Shown here piece by piece: positions 24,901 to 36,600 of a stretch of DNA of 64,000 nucleotides (positions within the stretch are counted from its first letter, which is position 1; every line of letters starts with the position of its first letter). This DNA comes from Branchiostoma floridae (taxonomy: Eukaryota; Chordata; Leptocardii; Amphioxiformes; Branchiostomatidae). Location of the stretch: NCBI RefSeq assembly GCF_000003815.2, contig NC_049979.1, forward strand, positions 10,167,505-10,231,504. Reading direction: 5' to 3'. A program made the position numbers and the translations under genes. The notes beneath the pieces are model-generated. The model was not told the origin of the DNA and made no database searches. It worked only from the letters and a program-made list of their open reading frames with translations.

Positions 24901-27900
24901 ATGTATATAGCTAGTCGTACTTTGTCAAAACGTGTTGAAATGTTGAACTAGGTACTTTTGTACTGGATCGCCGGCAAAAGTGTATTATGACCCCCCCCCC
25001 CCCCCCAAAAAAAAAACACGACAAAACGGCACAGAGAGTCTGCTGTGGAGGCCAAGATACTACTAGTAAACCAAAACAACGAAGCATTCAGTGTTCGCGG
25101 ACTAAAGTTGATTTTGTCAGGCGCCCATGGTAAAGAACCAAATGAACTGATTTCCAAAACTTTTTTTCAGGAATTGGACAACAAGTTTCCGAAATTTAGC
25201 GTTAAGCGTGACCGGTCCTCCTAAATTTACCGTTGAGCGTTGCCAGAACCCCCATGCAGACTCTCGGCGACGTACTACCCCTGAGTATAGTCATAGTCAG
25301 GTTCAACGGTATTATAGTAAACGGTATCGGACAAAGAGCTGACGGTGTTTTTCGTTCAAGTAAGTGTCTTGTTTTGTCTATTATTATGCTGTGATTGATG
25401 GTTTTTTGTCTATTCCTAGACAGACCAAGGCAATGAACTTAAGTGGTATGAATCAAGCTGTAAGTCTAGATGACGTGTTAGAGTCATGAATGGAACCTTA
25501 AGTAAGATTAATGAGGTTTAGGTCCTTAAGGGTATGTTTACTGTAACGAGTCAGCACGGGTTATCAGTGTCAGGCACTTTTGTACACAAGTGATTGTCAG
25601 TGGAGAAAGTTGTTAATTGTTATGACTGAGGATTCGTCGGATTAGAAACCATTCTGACGTGAATCAATGTGTATGTATTTCTACCTCTGCGCATGAGCTG
25701 CGAAAATGTGTTTAGCTTTGGCATGGTACTGTGTTTATTGTGATAGATTGACCTTACATCGACTGCATGAGTCTATGTCGTGATATGTGCATCAACCCTA
25801 CTTTCGCGACTTAACCATACATGAGTCACTACCATAAAGATAGCGTCAGCAGTTAAGTTTATGAGTTCTAACAACGACTGTCAATGTTGGTTCATTTCTT
25901 TAAATAGCTTGTAACCAATAAACAGCTTTGAAAAAACTAGCTATCCACTGACACCATGGCACGAAAAGACAACCATTCGTAGACCTTTCTAATTCTAGTT
26001 GCGGTGCCTACAGAGCGATTGAATCATAATCAATGATGTATCAAGCATCGGTCTTAACTGTTTCACACCTTGTTCGGCAGCGGATGCTTACTAGACACCT
26101 GTCTTTTTTTCCTAAAAAATAGTTTTCACGCGGATGGTGCCAAAAGTCAAAACGTCACGAAATTTGGTTTACCTGGATGTTTACCGAATACAACTGATCT
26201 GCGGTCAGGTGCATCTCGGTAAAATGTCCATGTTTGGATTTACTGCGCGCTGTGGTCGATTTGGTCACTGCCGTGTATTCCCTCCAAACCACCAGCATTC
26301 ACCTGTTTGTGGTCAAGAAGAAAACAACAGGATCAAACAACAGCAAAACACCAGCCTACGTGTTTCCGGTGCGAATCTCCTAATATTGTGATGACCATTT
26401 ATGGTTACAATTGTCGCATTCTTGAAAGAACTTAAGTTGTTATTTTTTGCGGACGTTGCTCCTTCTGCGTATCTTTCATGACGTTTTGGTCTCACCAAAG
26501 GGCATTTAATCATACGTACAGATCTCAAACCCCAGGCGGAAAATTTGTACCACAGAAATGTGAATTTCTTTCCACTGGATTCGCTCCGTCTAAACTTCTT
26601 CCTGAGGAATATATGATGAGTATGTTCCTATGATGCGCTATTTCCCAATAAGTGGACTTCAGATAGGAAAGAGGAAAGGATTCACATACGTTGTCATAGA
26701 ATCGTAGCGTTATTCGGATTCTTAGGGACATACGATATCATGACAAAAGTGTATAGTTTCCTTCACCGGAAAATTAATGTGATATGTCGATACACCCACA
26801 CACCGCAAAAATCTGGCGGTTGGCACCGGTGCGTAGTAGTTGTTGTGGATGGGGAAATCCCCACTCGTACACAAGGAACTTGATTCAGCGGTGGCTTGGG
26901 AGGACACCTACGATTTTGTGTCGCGGCAGCCTCGCCCTGGCCGCACGTTTTCCGGTCCTGTCTGGGACGTCGCACATGGAGCACAGCGGTCACGGCGTCA
27001 TATCGTCTGCAGGATTTCAGGTCAGGTGAAATGAGAGGTGTGACCGCTCTGGTCAGCTGATTCACCCGTTATCATCAGGACTTCACCGCACGAACGCTGA
27101 CCGTTCAATTTTTGGTTTTCGACGCTTTAGTTCCTTAAAACACCTGTTGATGATTCTTTTTCCAGTTGTCGAAGGACTGCTGATTTTTGCAATGTACTTT
27201 TATGTTCGGTTTTCACGGTGATAACTATAACGTGAACTTGTCATTTACTGATAACAAATAATACATGCATGATTTGAAGTAGACTACCCATCATCAAAAC
27301 TGCTCCCAGATGTTGAGAACTACTTTTAGAAATTAGGGATTTCAGATGGTAGCCTTTTCTTTTTCGGAGGGGGGGGGGGGGTTGTCGGAGGACAGACGGA
27401 GGACCGTCGGGAAGTCACAGTAACACTCAAACCCTTGACCTGCGCGCCTGCGGCGCACCGACTTAGCCTTTTTGCAAGTTTCTATAGTTTAGCGTCCTGG
27501 CCTGGTATAGTCTTCAGCCACGTGTATACTGTTAGGGTAACTGAATATGCGTGTTTGTTTGGCCACATTCTTGGCCAGACGCGTGCGCTATGGAAAAGCG
27601 GAAGTCAGCAGGTCGAACAGGAAAAGTCGAACGGAAATGACATCATTGTTTTCTCGACGTGCAGGGGGTCGGCACTAAACTTAGGTGACGGGCCGCCGCT
27701 CCATGGCCCAGTTATGTCAGACAGGTATCCTACAGGGGCCGTACGTTTGATAGGATACGGGATCACGCACTTGACCCCATCTGGGTTTATTGATCGTCTG
27801 CAAGTTGCTACAAACCCATCGGGATAATCTTAGACAATAATCTGTTACTAGCGTAGGCTTCCGTAACAAGATGGTATTGGCGGGGGTAATAAAAGGTTGC

Positions 27901-29900
27901 GTGTGGGAATGTCATGTTTGTTGTCACAGAGAAAAATTATGTAGAAGAACATATCATACTTCTGGCAGCCATGTCTAATACGTAACATGTAATCATGTAT
28001 GTAGTAACCATCATATTATATGATATATCCGGCGACCGCCGTATATTACAACAGGAAATGCCAGACCGACGCTTAAGAGAGCGTACACGGTGGTTTGTTA
28101 TTGTGGCTTGGGTTCACAGGTGACTAACAGCCACCTGCCCCAAACTACCTGAAGTTTGGCACGGTTGATAAGGTTGCCATCCCCCGTTCTGAGACCATGA
28201 TCCTTGCTAAAGGACCTCTCCCCGTGCACGTTGTGATGATGGACGGTCTCCATACCCGCGGAAACCTGATCACCACAGCCGGGCTGTAACGAGCAGCGCA
28301 CATGTCGCTCATGTAAACCTGGCAATGCATGAGCCAACCATTGTCCAATATGCTACAAGAAAAAATATTGAAGCAATAATGGCGTGGTGGCAGTGACAGG
28401 GTTAGCTTTTCTGGTGGTATCGTCAAATCTCATTCCTCGTTTCCGACTTCTCTCTTACACAGGTCCTTGATCACATCAGCTCAGGACAAATTGAGTAAAG
28501 TTATAACCGATTTCATCATGGATTGAGTGAAATACAGGACACTTTGCCAGTGACACTTGCCCTAAAATGTCAATGCCCTATTATATATATGGAGTGAGAG
28601 TCAAAGCAAGATCTGGTCAAATGTCGTCACCGACGGATTGCCGAAATCGTTTCGCAGACATATTAAACTTCAGAAGTTAACTGGCTGCAGGGCCCTACAG
28701 GGAAGGCTGTGGGGAAGGCCGTAGGTGCCCCCGTCCCGCAGAGACTGGCGGCCACTCGCCCGCTGATCCCCAGATGAACCTACGGTAAACCGGTAAATTA
28801 GCTTTTCACATGTCGAGAAAATTCTCGTCATCCATTAAGCGATGTTGTGTCTGCCCCCTAGTTAAATTAGCTCAGAGTAAACGCCGTTGATTTTTGCTTG
28901 TTATAAAAAGAGGGCAGATGTGTGTGGTCTGGCTTCCATTATATATCTAGAAGAACGATGTAGGTTAAAGGGCTTGAAGCCAATTGTAGGAAACGTCTTC
29001 AAATAAATACACACGCCCTTTAAACTACGCGGAAGTAGGCTAGCCTGCCGCAATATGACTATGTTCTGTCCGTCCAATGTAATCGGTGACATGTATCCTG
29101 ACTATTGTCATGTGAAGTCAAAGTTAGGTTCATCACGCACTCTTATCTAAAACACCTGGCTGCCTAGCGCGTTGTAAATGCCAAGGGCAAGCTTAAAGAA
29201 CGACGGTTGTTTTTATGAGTTCAAGACGTAGGATGGCGATATACGATCTGCTTCTGTCCCACGGGTCTGGATATGTGTTTTGTTTGAAATTCCGTCAGCA
29301 TGCCCTTTTTGTCCCGCACAAAGTTCAGTTATTTTAGCGCAAGTGAATGTCTGGTTAAGGGAGGGGTCTGAGGTGGACTGGCTTCACAGTCCGTGTAGCG
29401 TGGTTCACTGTCAAGGCCATTAACGCGAGTCTTGCAGACCAACCAAAACGCACCAGAGAAGGGGGCGGTTCGAATGTTTAAGACTGGGCGTTCCAAACAG
29501 CCGGTGACTTTTTGAGGAAAGCCTTCTCACTTTCCCTGTTTGATAGGGGGAAGGTTTTAATCCTTTTTGCTTTATTTTGTTTCCCGGGGGATTAATTACA
29601 CTGAGTAATGTGTAGTAAACATAAACATTCCAAATTAGTCTATATCCGTACCGAAAAAAGAAAAAGGATGTTTCGTCACTTCAGTTCTATTCAGGTCTGT
29701 AAGTGGCTTTAATTCTCTCTCAGCGGCCAGGATTGGAGGACGAGCTTTGGAAGTTTGGGTCCTAACGTCATTATTTGTCAACAGACGGCGCTCGCCCCCG
29801 CAAATGCCCTGGTGTAGCCCGCGCCGTCGGAGTGGCCCACGTCGTTCGGCTCGATCACGTTACACCCCCGACTTGTCTCGTACAGCCAGTGAGTAACGGC
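18962..29900. other. ~11-kb intergenic region between RRP15 and TGFB
   Basis: No protein-coding exon or RNA gene is supported on either strand. The longest open frame (24019-24606, +, 195 codons) has no recognisable domain. Visible features are homopolymers (T at about 24840, C then A at about 24991, G at about 27369), direct repeats around GTGCAACGTGTTGA (24330, 24878), a 17-bp palindrome at 23339-23355 and a TGCGCATGC (NRF1-like) at 23324. The region should contain TGFB regulatory DNA, but none can be assigned from the sequence alone. Confidence 0.45.
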
Positions 29901-29914
29901 CCAGTCTACTTCCA

Positions 29915-30270
29915 GGAGATGGTTTATAAGTCGTGTCTTCGTCGGTGAGGAGTTAGTCTGGTTTGGGCACTTGTAGGATGCACTGTTGCAGGACCACAGT
30001 GTTTTAGTAGGCAGCGCTCCCGTGAAGTGGTACTGGCTATATCAGTAGTGGTCTATCAACACGACTAATACATAACATTCCCCCGTTTCTAGAGCTGACC
30101 GGACGGCGAGCAGCGCTACGGACTGGGCGTCGGACAGCGGAGCTGCAGTCTCTGTTTGTTGGCAGCTTTTCAAGACGTCAGGACCTTCCTGCCTTCTTGT
30201 CGTGGACCGACACGTGTAGAGAGGTTCGTCTGCGTTTAGCGTGAAGCGTGTGGGGACAGAAGACTGCGAG
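29915..30270 (+). promoter_or_regulatory. Candidate TGFB core promoter and 5' UTR
   Basis: A TATA-like GGTTTATAAGT lies at about 29921, some 350 bases before the start codon. No in-frame ATG precedes 30271, so the 5' UTR would be about 300 bases. This is a guess from spacing and one motif. Confidence 0.3.
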
Positions 30271-30610
30271 ATGCGCCCGCTGGTAGGGTACATGTTCTCG
30301 GGACTCGTTCTGATGAACGCCGTGGTTTCCTCGTCGGCGAACTGCCGCCTGGACATAGGGGAGTACAAGAAGAGGAGAATACATGCCGTGAAGGGACAGA
30401 TTCTGAGCAAACTGGGGATGAGCGATTCTCCCACAGACCCGGGCCCCGCGCAGACACCAGAAGATGTCATGGCTGTGTACAATCAGACCAGAGACTTGCT
30501 GGCCGAGCAGAGTCTGCAGAGAGAGGCGCTATGCACAGACTGGGTCAAAGATGAGTACTATGGCCGGACAGTAACACGGTTCCCAGCGGTTCCAAATTGG
30601 CCGCCTAAAG
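30271..30610 (+). CDS. TGFB: TGFB exon 1
   Basis: Encodes the signal peptide, Cys25, the [16 protein letters not shown] straightjacket and the [11 protein letters not shown] glycosylation site. It starts at the ATG at 30271; no earlier ATG is in frame. It ends AAAG|GTAAGA in phase 1. The frame stays open through the donor to a stop at 30847-30849. Confidence 0.93.
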
Positions 30611-33600
30611 GTAAGACATGTTCTACTGTCTTGTCTGTGCTATGTGGTGTTTATGTCTGTTGCTTGACATGTACAGATAAGGCTGCACAAACGTTTGTGA
30701 TGGTGGGTACTACAGCTAGCATGCGACCAGACCCTGAGTTTCGAGCAGGCTTCTATTACATCTGTAACCATTTCAATAGCGACGGGAAATACCGCGCAAT
30801 CCTAAACCATTCCATTCCGTGTTGCCGTCGGAATCAATCATGTTGGTGAGTTATCACGCCGTGTGTTTGATTCCTGAGATAAGGGAGATCTGGGGAAATC
30901 AGGATCGGCGATAACTCGGGACAGCGGGGAAAGGGTCAGCGCCCCGCGGGTCGCCCTACAAAATGACTTGTAAAGACGTCGACGCGTCTGTCTCCTCAAG
31001 GGGAGGCGTCCCTCAGGCGTAGAGTTCAATGTCAAGTTACATACCTCTTGTAGTTCCCACAGACTTGTTTTCCTAGCGACAAAATTCCGTAAACAATACA
31101 GAAGAAAGTTCCTTTTAAATTCTAGGCGACGCGTAAAGTTGTGCATGAGTCTCCATTCCTGACTTATGAGTTTAAAAGGTGCCTTGTAGAGCTACAGCTG
31201 TCGAAAAGGCCATCCAACGTGTCTAGCCTGACTAAACAACTTCTCAAGCTGCAAACCATCAAGATAAGTGACGTCATTGTGGAGCTGCGAACCCGGGTTC
31301 AAAAATCCACTGCGCTAACCTGACCGAATCCCTCGGCGCTATATTAGTGTATATTAGACGGATTATTGTTACTTAGTCAAAGAAAGTTGGGGGGCAGGCT
31401 GTCAGGGACTGTATGACTGTTGTTCCGGCCGCAGTAGTAGCGACCAGCCACTTCAAGGCTGACCGGGAATGCCCACCGGAAAGGACAGATTTCTCAACCC
31501 GGCAAATCGATCGACGAAGAGAACATCTGTAGTAGTAATCAAACGCGGTGTACTAGTCTACTCTGAAGTGGGACCATTGAGAAAGGATCAGAAAGGTCTC
31601 GCGTTGGAAACTGTCGTGAGAATGACCCGCCATCCCATTCTTGTCAAGCCAGCTATATCGAAGTGAAGCAATTGAAGTCTTTTCTTTACAATAATCTAAT
31701 ATACGCCAATTGTAGGCTTCAGACTAAACCAACTTAGCCTGCCCCAGGCGAAACTCTTACTTCCAATGATGAAAACTGACTGCTCTTTTCGACCCACGAG
31801 CTTCTCCACGCGAGTCATCCTTGCAGAAAGTTTATTTACCTTTCGGTATTAGGAGCTGTTTGAGAGCTGTTATCAGCGGCAGGTCCGAATGGTTTCATGC
31901 CGAGATAGATCCGCATCATTGGCGGCGGGGGAAGTCCATTATTTCCTATGGTGGGTTTGTAATCTGAGGGGGGGGGGGGCTCTAGACTGTAATAGCCTGT
32001 TGCAGTGAGATACTTTTAAGCTTCAAAGAGATTTCCGCTTTGCCTCAGGCGTCCGTGATATGTAATATACGGGTGCCATGTGATGGTCAAGTTGTCTTGA
32101 ATCTATCCACGGAAATCCCAATCCCCTCCCTCCCCTCAGGCAGAGGGGGAGGAGCGCCAGGTTCAAGTTTACCCCTTTGGTCTGTGGTAATCCTCGGAGG
32201 TTTGGGAAACAGAATAGTCCAATTTTACGTTATCTTTCTAGAAAAAGAAAAGATCGTAATACAAACTACACAAGCTGTCCGGATATCTCTAATCGATGAG
32301 GATAAAGAGTAGCCTGCGCTGAAGTACTATGAAGGAGGTTCTATGTTCCATGTTATCGGTCAAGGCAAGTAGTAACCCCAAGAGGGTAAGAAAAACATCG
32401 AATGTCTACGCGAGTACGACATCGCCTAGTGGACTCGAGGTTGAGGCTTGTTCTTTCAATTAAGATGCCTCCCTTATCGGTCTCATCTGAAAGTCCGCGA
32501 CAAAGGACCTAAAGGTCAGTCGGATGCCCTACATAGGAGAGTGCTGACGTAAACAAGCAAGTTCAGGCGCCCCTTTGTCCTTGTAAACCTGTGGCTGACT
32601 TGACCTGCTGTAGAATATTTGTAGGAGCCTTTTCATGTTACAGCAGGTCAATAAGCCTCTTCGACAGACGCAGCGCAGTGCGGGAACTCTCTACCTCTTC
32701 AGTAGAAAACTTGAGCTGAAAGCCAGCTCTTCTGCAAGTCTGGAGGCTACCTGCTACGCGCAACGTCACGTCACCCTGAAGGTGGTGCAGTGCCACGGAC
32801 ACATTCATAGACTGGTCATCGTGTCCTCGCTCGGTTTGCTCTCTTAGTCGCTAACGCTATGGACCGGAGCTGGGTAAGTACAGTGTCCAGGCTAACAGTT
32901 AGTCTTAATGGAAACAAATAAAGAAGGTGATCTTGAGCGGCCATGTTTTGCCCTTGGTGATATTGGACAGGCGTTCGCACCCCTTACACAGTACATGTTG
33001 CCCTATATCATAGACATACCTGTCAACACCAAACAATCGTGTAGACAAGCATATGGTCCTTTTTATGAAGAACATCGACTTTTTTTATTTTTATTTCATT
33101 CTAAACAGTTAAACCTCAACATTTTGTCCTCCCTTGAACTGTCGATGTACACGACAAACGTACTTTCACGCTCCTGATATATTACGCCACTTGGAGCTAT
33201 CACTACATTTGGATACTTACGTGTACGTATGACATGGTACAGAAACAACAAACACGACATGACGCCAACCTGTTCTACGGCCGCCACAGAGAGACAGGTA
33301 GATGTCTGTCGTCAGAAGTCAGAAGGAAACAGGAAAAGTTTGATTCCCTTTCACAGTGCGGTGGCGAGAACAAAAAAGCGGCGCTTGCCAAGCCAACCGC
33401 AAGTTTTGGGTAAACGTTTGCCCCTGTTTATAATGTTGGAAAGAAACAAAAGCTGGAAGTACTTAAAGCGGACGCCATTTGCGATGAAACAGTAAACACA
33501 GACACTCGCTCGCGTCTTTGCCCGTTAAACGGTGTAGACTTATTCTTCTCTATATGGACCCACAGAAGATAAGTCTATGTAATGGCCTGCAAGCTTGTGA

Positions 33601-36600
33601 CGAATAAGAAAACACGAGTGTCGTGTTCCGTCATCCCGAATGACAGGGGCCAGCTGGAGACAACTGTATGTACTGGCACACAGTTTACAAAATACCCTCT
33701 ATCCGACTTGTTCTGTCAGAAATCCGACTGAAACATCCTACCACGTCAACCGCACTGCAGTCAGCTCTTGAAATTTTAAGTACATTCTCAACGTTAATGG
33801 GATTGTACGGGTAGGGACGGCGTCTGTGCCAGGCGCAGTCTGAGAACCACAATTGGCAACAACCTTTGTCAGCGGCTCTGGAAGGCAGACTATGCGAACG
33901 CAACTTATATAGCTATAGACAGAGGTCGCTCAATTTCTAGGCATGTGAAGAATGTCAGAAGGCCAACAGGTTAACAGCTAAGAATTCCGCCCAAACATCA
34001 GGTGTCCCGCAGAGACGTCACCTGCGCGTGTGCCAGACGCACAAAACGAGATCTTGTTTCAGCTTCATCCATGCTGATCTACATCGCTCTATCTTAGTAT
34101 CGGTCAATTTATATCTTTAAGACTTAGGCAGTTTATGACTTGTCGGAGATCGTTAAGTCTCCAGGAACTCGGTCCCTAGTCTCTCATACAAGCATTGATG
34201 GGGATCTGCGACAGGGTTTAAGAGTTACAAAGCTGACGTACAGAAATCTATATATGTACATGTATCTCTCGTCTATATCTATATCAGCACCAAGGGCTAC
34301 CGGGGGCCTCGCTGTCCCCTTTCTCTAAACTTGGATGTCTGGTGACGTAATCGAATGAAAGGAGGCGTCAAGATTGACAAATTAATTGGCGAAAACATGA
34401 TTTATTTGTCTGTTTGATGGTTTATTAAGATCTTCATTGGACTTTTAAATCTATACTTCCTGGTGTCCATGATACATGATATTTGTGAGTAGAAAGTAAG
34501 TCATCTCGCAGTGCGACTGCAGCCAGCCCGCGGGTTGGGACCTGCAACTCACCAGATTAGAACTCCTGAGGTAGCAGCCGGTCGCTGGGGGGCGCTGACC
34601 CGGGCCACAGACGTGATGGCCTGCCAACATCCCCATCAACCACCTTCCGCACGACCTATGCGGCGCAACCGCAGGTCTTCAGATGAGTCAAAATTTCCAA
34701 TAATTATTCGGAAGGAAGGAAATAGGGAACGGATAAGGAGCCAAACGTTCGAAATGTCAAGCGAACCACCAAAAAATTAGTACATCCTCAGGTCAAGAGT
34801 TGGCACCTAAAATATCTGATCTCTGTGTATTTTTGGACGTCTATCTGATTGCCAAGTATAGACAAGTTTGGAACGTTTATCTGCAGCTGCCAGGTTGTGC
34901 GAGGGGAGACGTGCGGCAGATGGGCAGGGGCGGATATCTGGGTCAGGAGAGGAAACATGCTTCGCCCGACCTTTCAAAGACCGTTGCATCAAAGAAAGCG
35001 TTCGTCTGAATCATGAACCCATCCAAAGGCACATCGTCCGCTCTCTGTGGGAAGGAAAAAACAGACCGTCGCTCACTCACGCCAGTCACGGTCGTGATGT
35101 GTTTCCGTGCGGTACCTCAGGGATGGATTGTCATCGTTTTAATCACGCTATCAGCTCATACCATAAATCACATGATTGTTCAATCACATCCTCCATGTCT
35201 AGCCTTATCTGGGTAACAGGTTCTGAAGGTCATTGCGCCGGCCACATCGCGCCACTGTTGCTGTGCCACACGCCACCTTTCCACTGGACTGGAGGCTAAA
35301 ACGGCACTGTCACCATTTTGCGATCAAACATTTTGATTTTGAAAGACCGCCCAATGAATTTCATAGACAAGAAACGAATCGTTTTACGTGTTGTGTTGTC
35401 TTCTAAATCACATCTTTTTACAACGCACACCGCATCCCAATTATGAAACTCTCAAATCTCAATAAATGGATAGATAAATGAAATGAAGGGTCGCACAGTC
35501 CAATTTCGGTCTTTGCACGATAACTCAGCAATCGCCGTCTAGTCAAAAGGAGACCTTTAATATCTTATACGCATGTCAGCTTTCAAAACATAGCCATATT
35601 GGGGTAGTGCAAGACAACTGTCTCGTGACGTCACGTTTTCCTTGATAGTGACCTTGACAGATGACTTGTCTTTGCGGACATCTTTGTTCTGTTTTGCTGT
35701 AACCATATTTATTTACTGTTGTTGCATTCCTCAGTAGTCTAGACGACCCTTTTCTGCCACCGATTTTCCAGACAGAGCAGAATACACAGACAGATAGTTG
35801 CTATCAGACTGTGAGATGGACTTTGCTTTGCGTCAAATTGGAGGGAGTGTTAGAATTCCGTACGTTCGACAGGGAGTCGCCTACACGTCACAGGGAAAAC
35901 TAAGCGTCTAGACAGATGGTTGGCAGTTTCTGTTGCTTGGACTTGTGAGGAGCACTTTGGCCCATTAAAGCAATGCCGAAGTGTGGTAATTACAGCAACT
36001 GCCTCAGCTTTATTGTGGCATAGGTGCGGAAAAAGGAAGAAGTCTGTCCAATTTTGCTAAATCACATCCTGTGTCCGTTGAAACAGAGTGTAGGACACTG
36101 TACATTGTCAAATTTGTTGTTGATAGTATCGTATGGCGATACACGGGATCTTACACTTGCACTTCTTCCCCTTGTGCTACAGGAGATAAAGATCACATGT
36201 ACGAAAATTTGCGACAGGAGAAGCGTTTCTCGCTGTTCTTCAAGTTTGACGTCCAATCATTGTATCAGAATGTGTCCGACGTCACAGAGGCGGAGCTAAG
36301 AATTTATCAGGTAAGTTGCGTAGAGCGAAAATCTTTAGGGTGATGTTCAGTTTTCATTAACGTTTATCTATTTGTTCAAATATGCACAAGAAGATACTCA
36401 GTGGGATACAGTTTACATGAACAAATCTCTGCACGTAAAAGAACCCAGCACACCTACCGAGGTGAGCAGGGGTGACCCGGCCGTAGTTGCTGGCAGCTTT
36501 TCTGCCTTCAGACAGACAAGAACAATGTGGCAATGCTCTCAAGTTTAGTAACTCATTTCCACAGTGATACATACAACGAACAAACAGACGGTATAGATAG

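Noticed and set aside
30677-30849. A genuine TGFB exon 2
   Set aside because: It ends in a stop and has no LAP similarity; exon 2 at 36183 fits phase and family sequence.
31285-31345. Functional tRNA gene
   Set aside because: A and B boxes are too close and no cloverleaf can be drawn.
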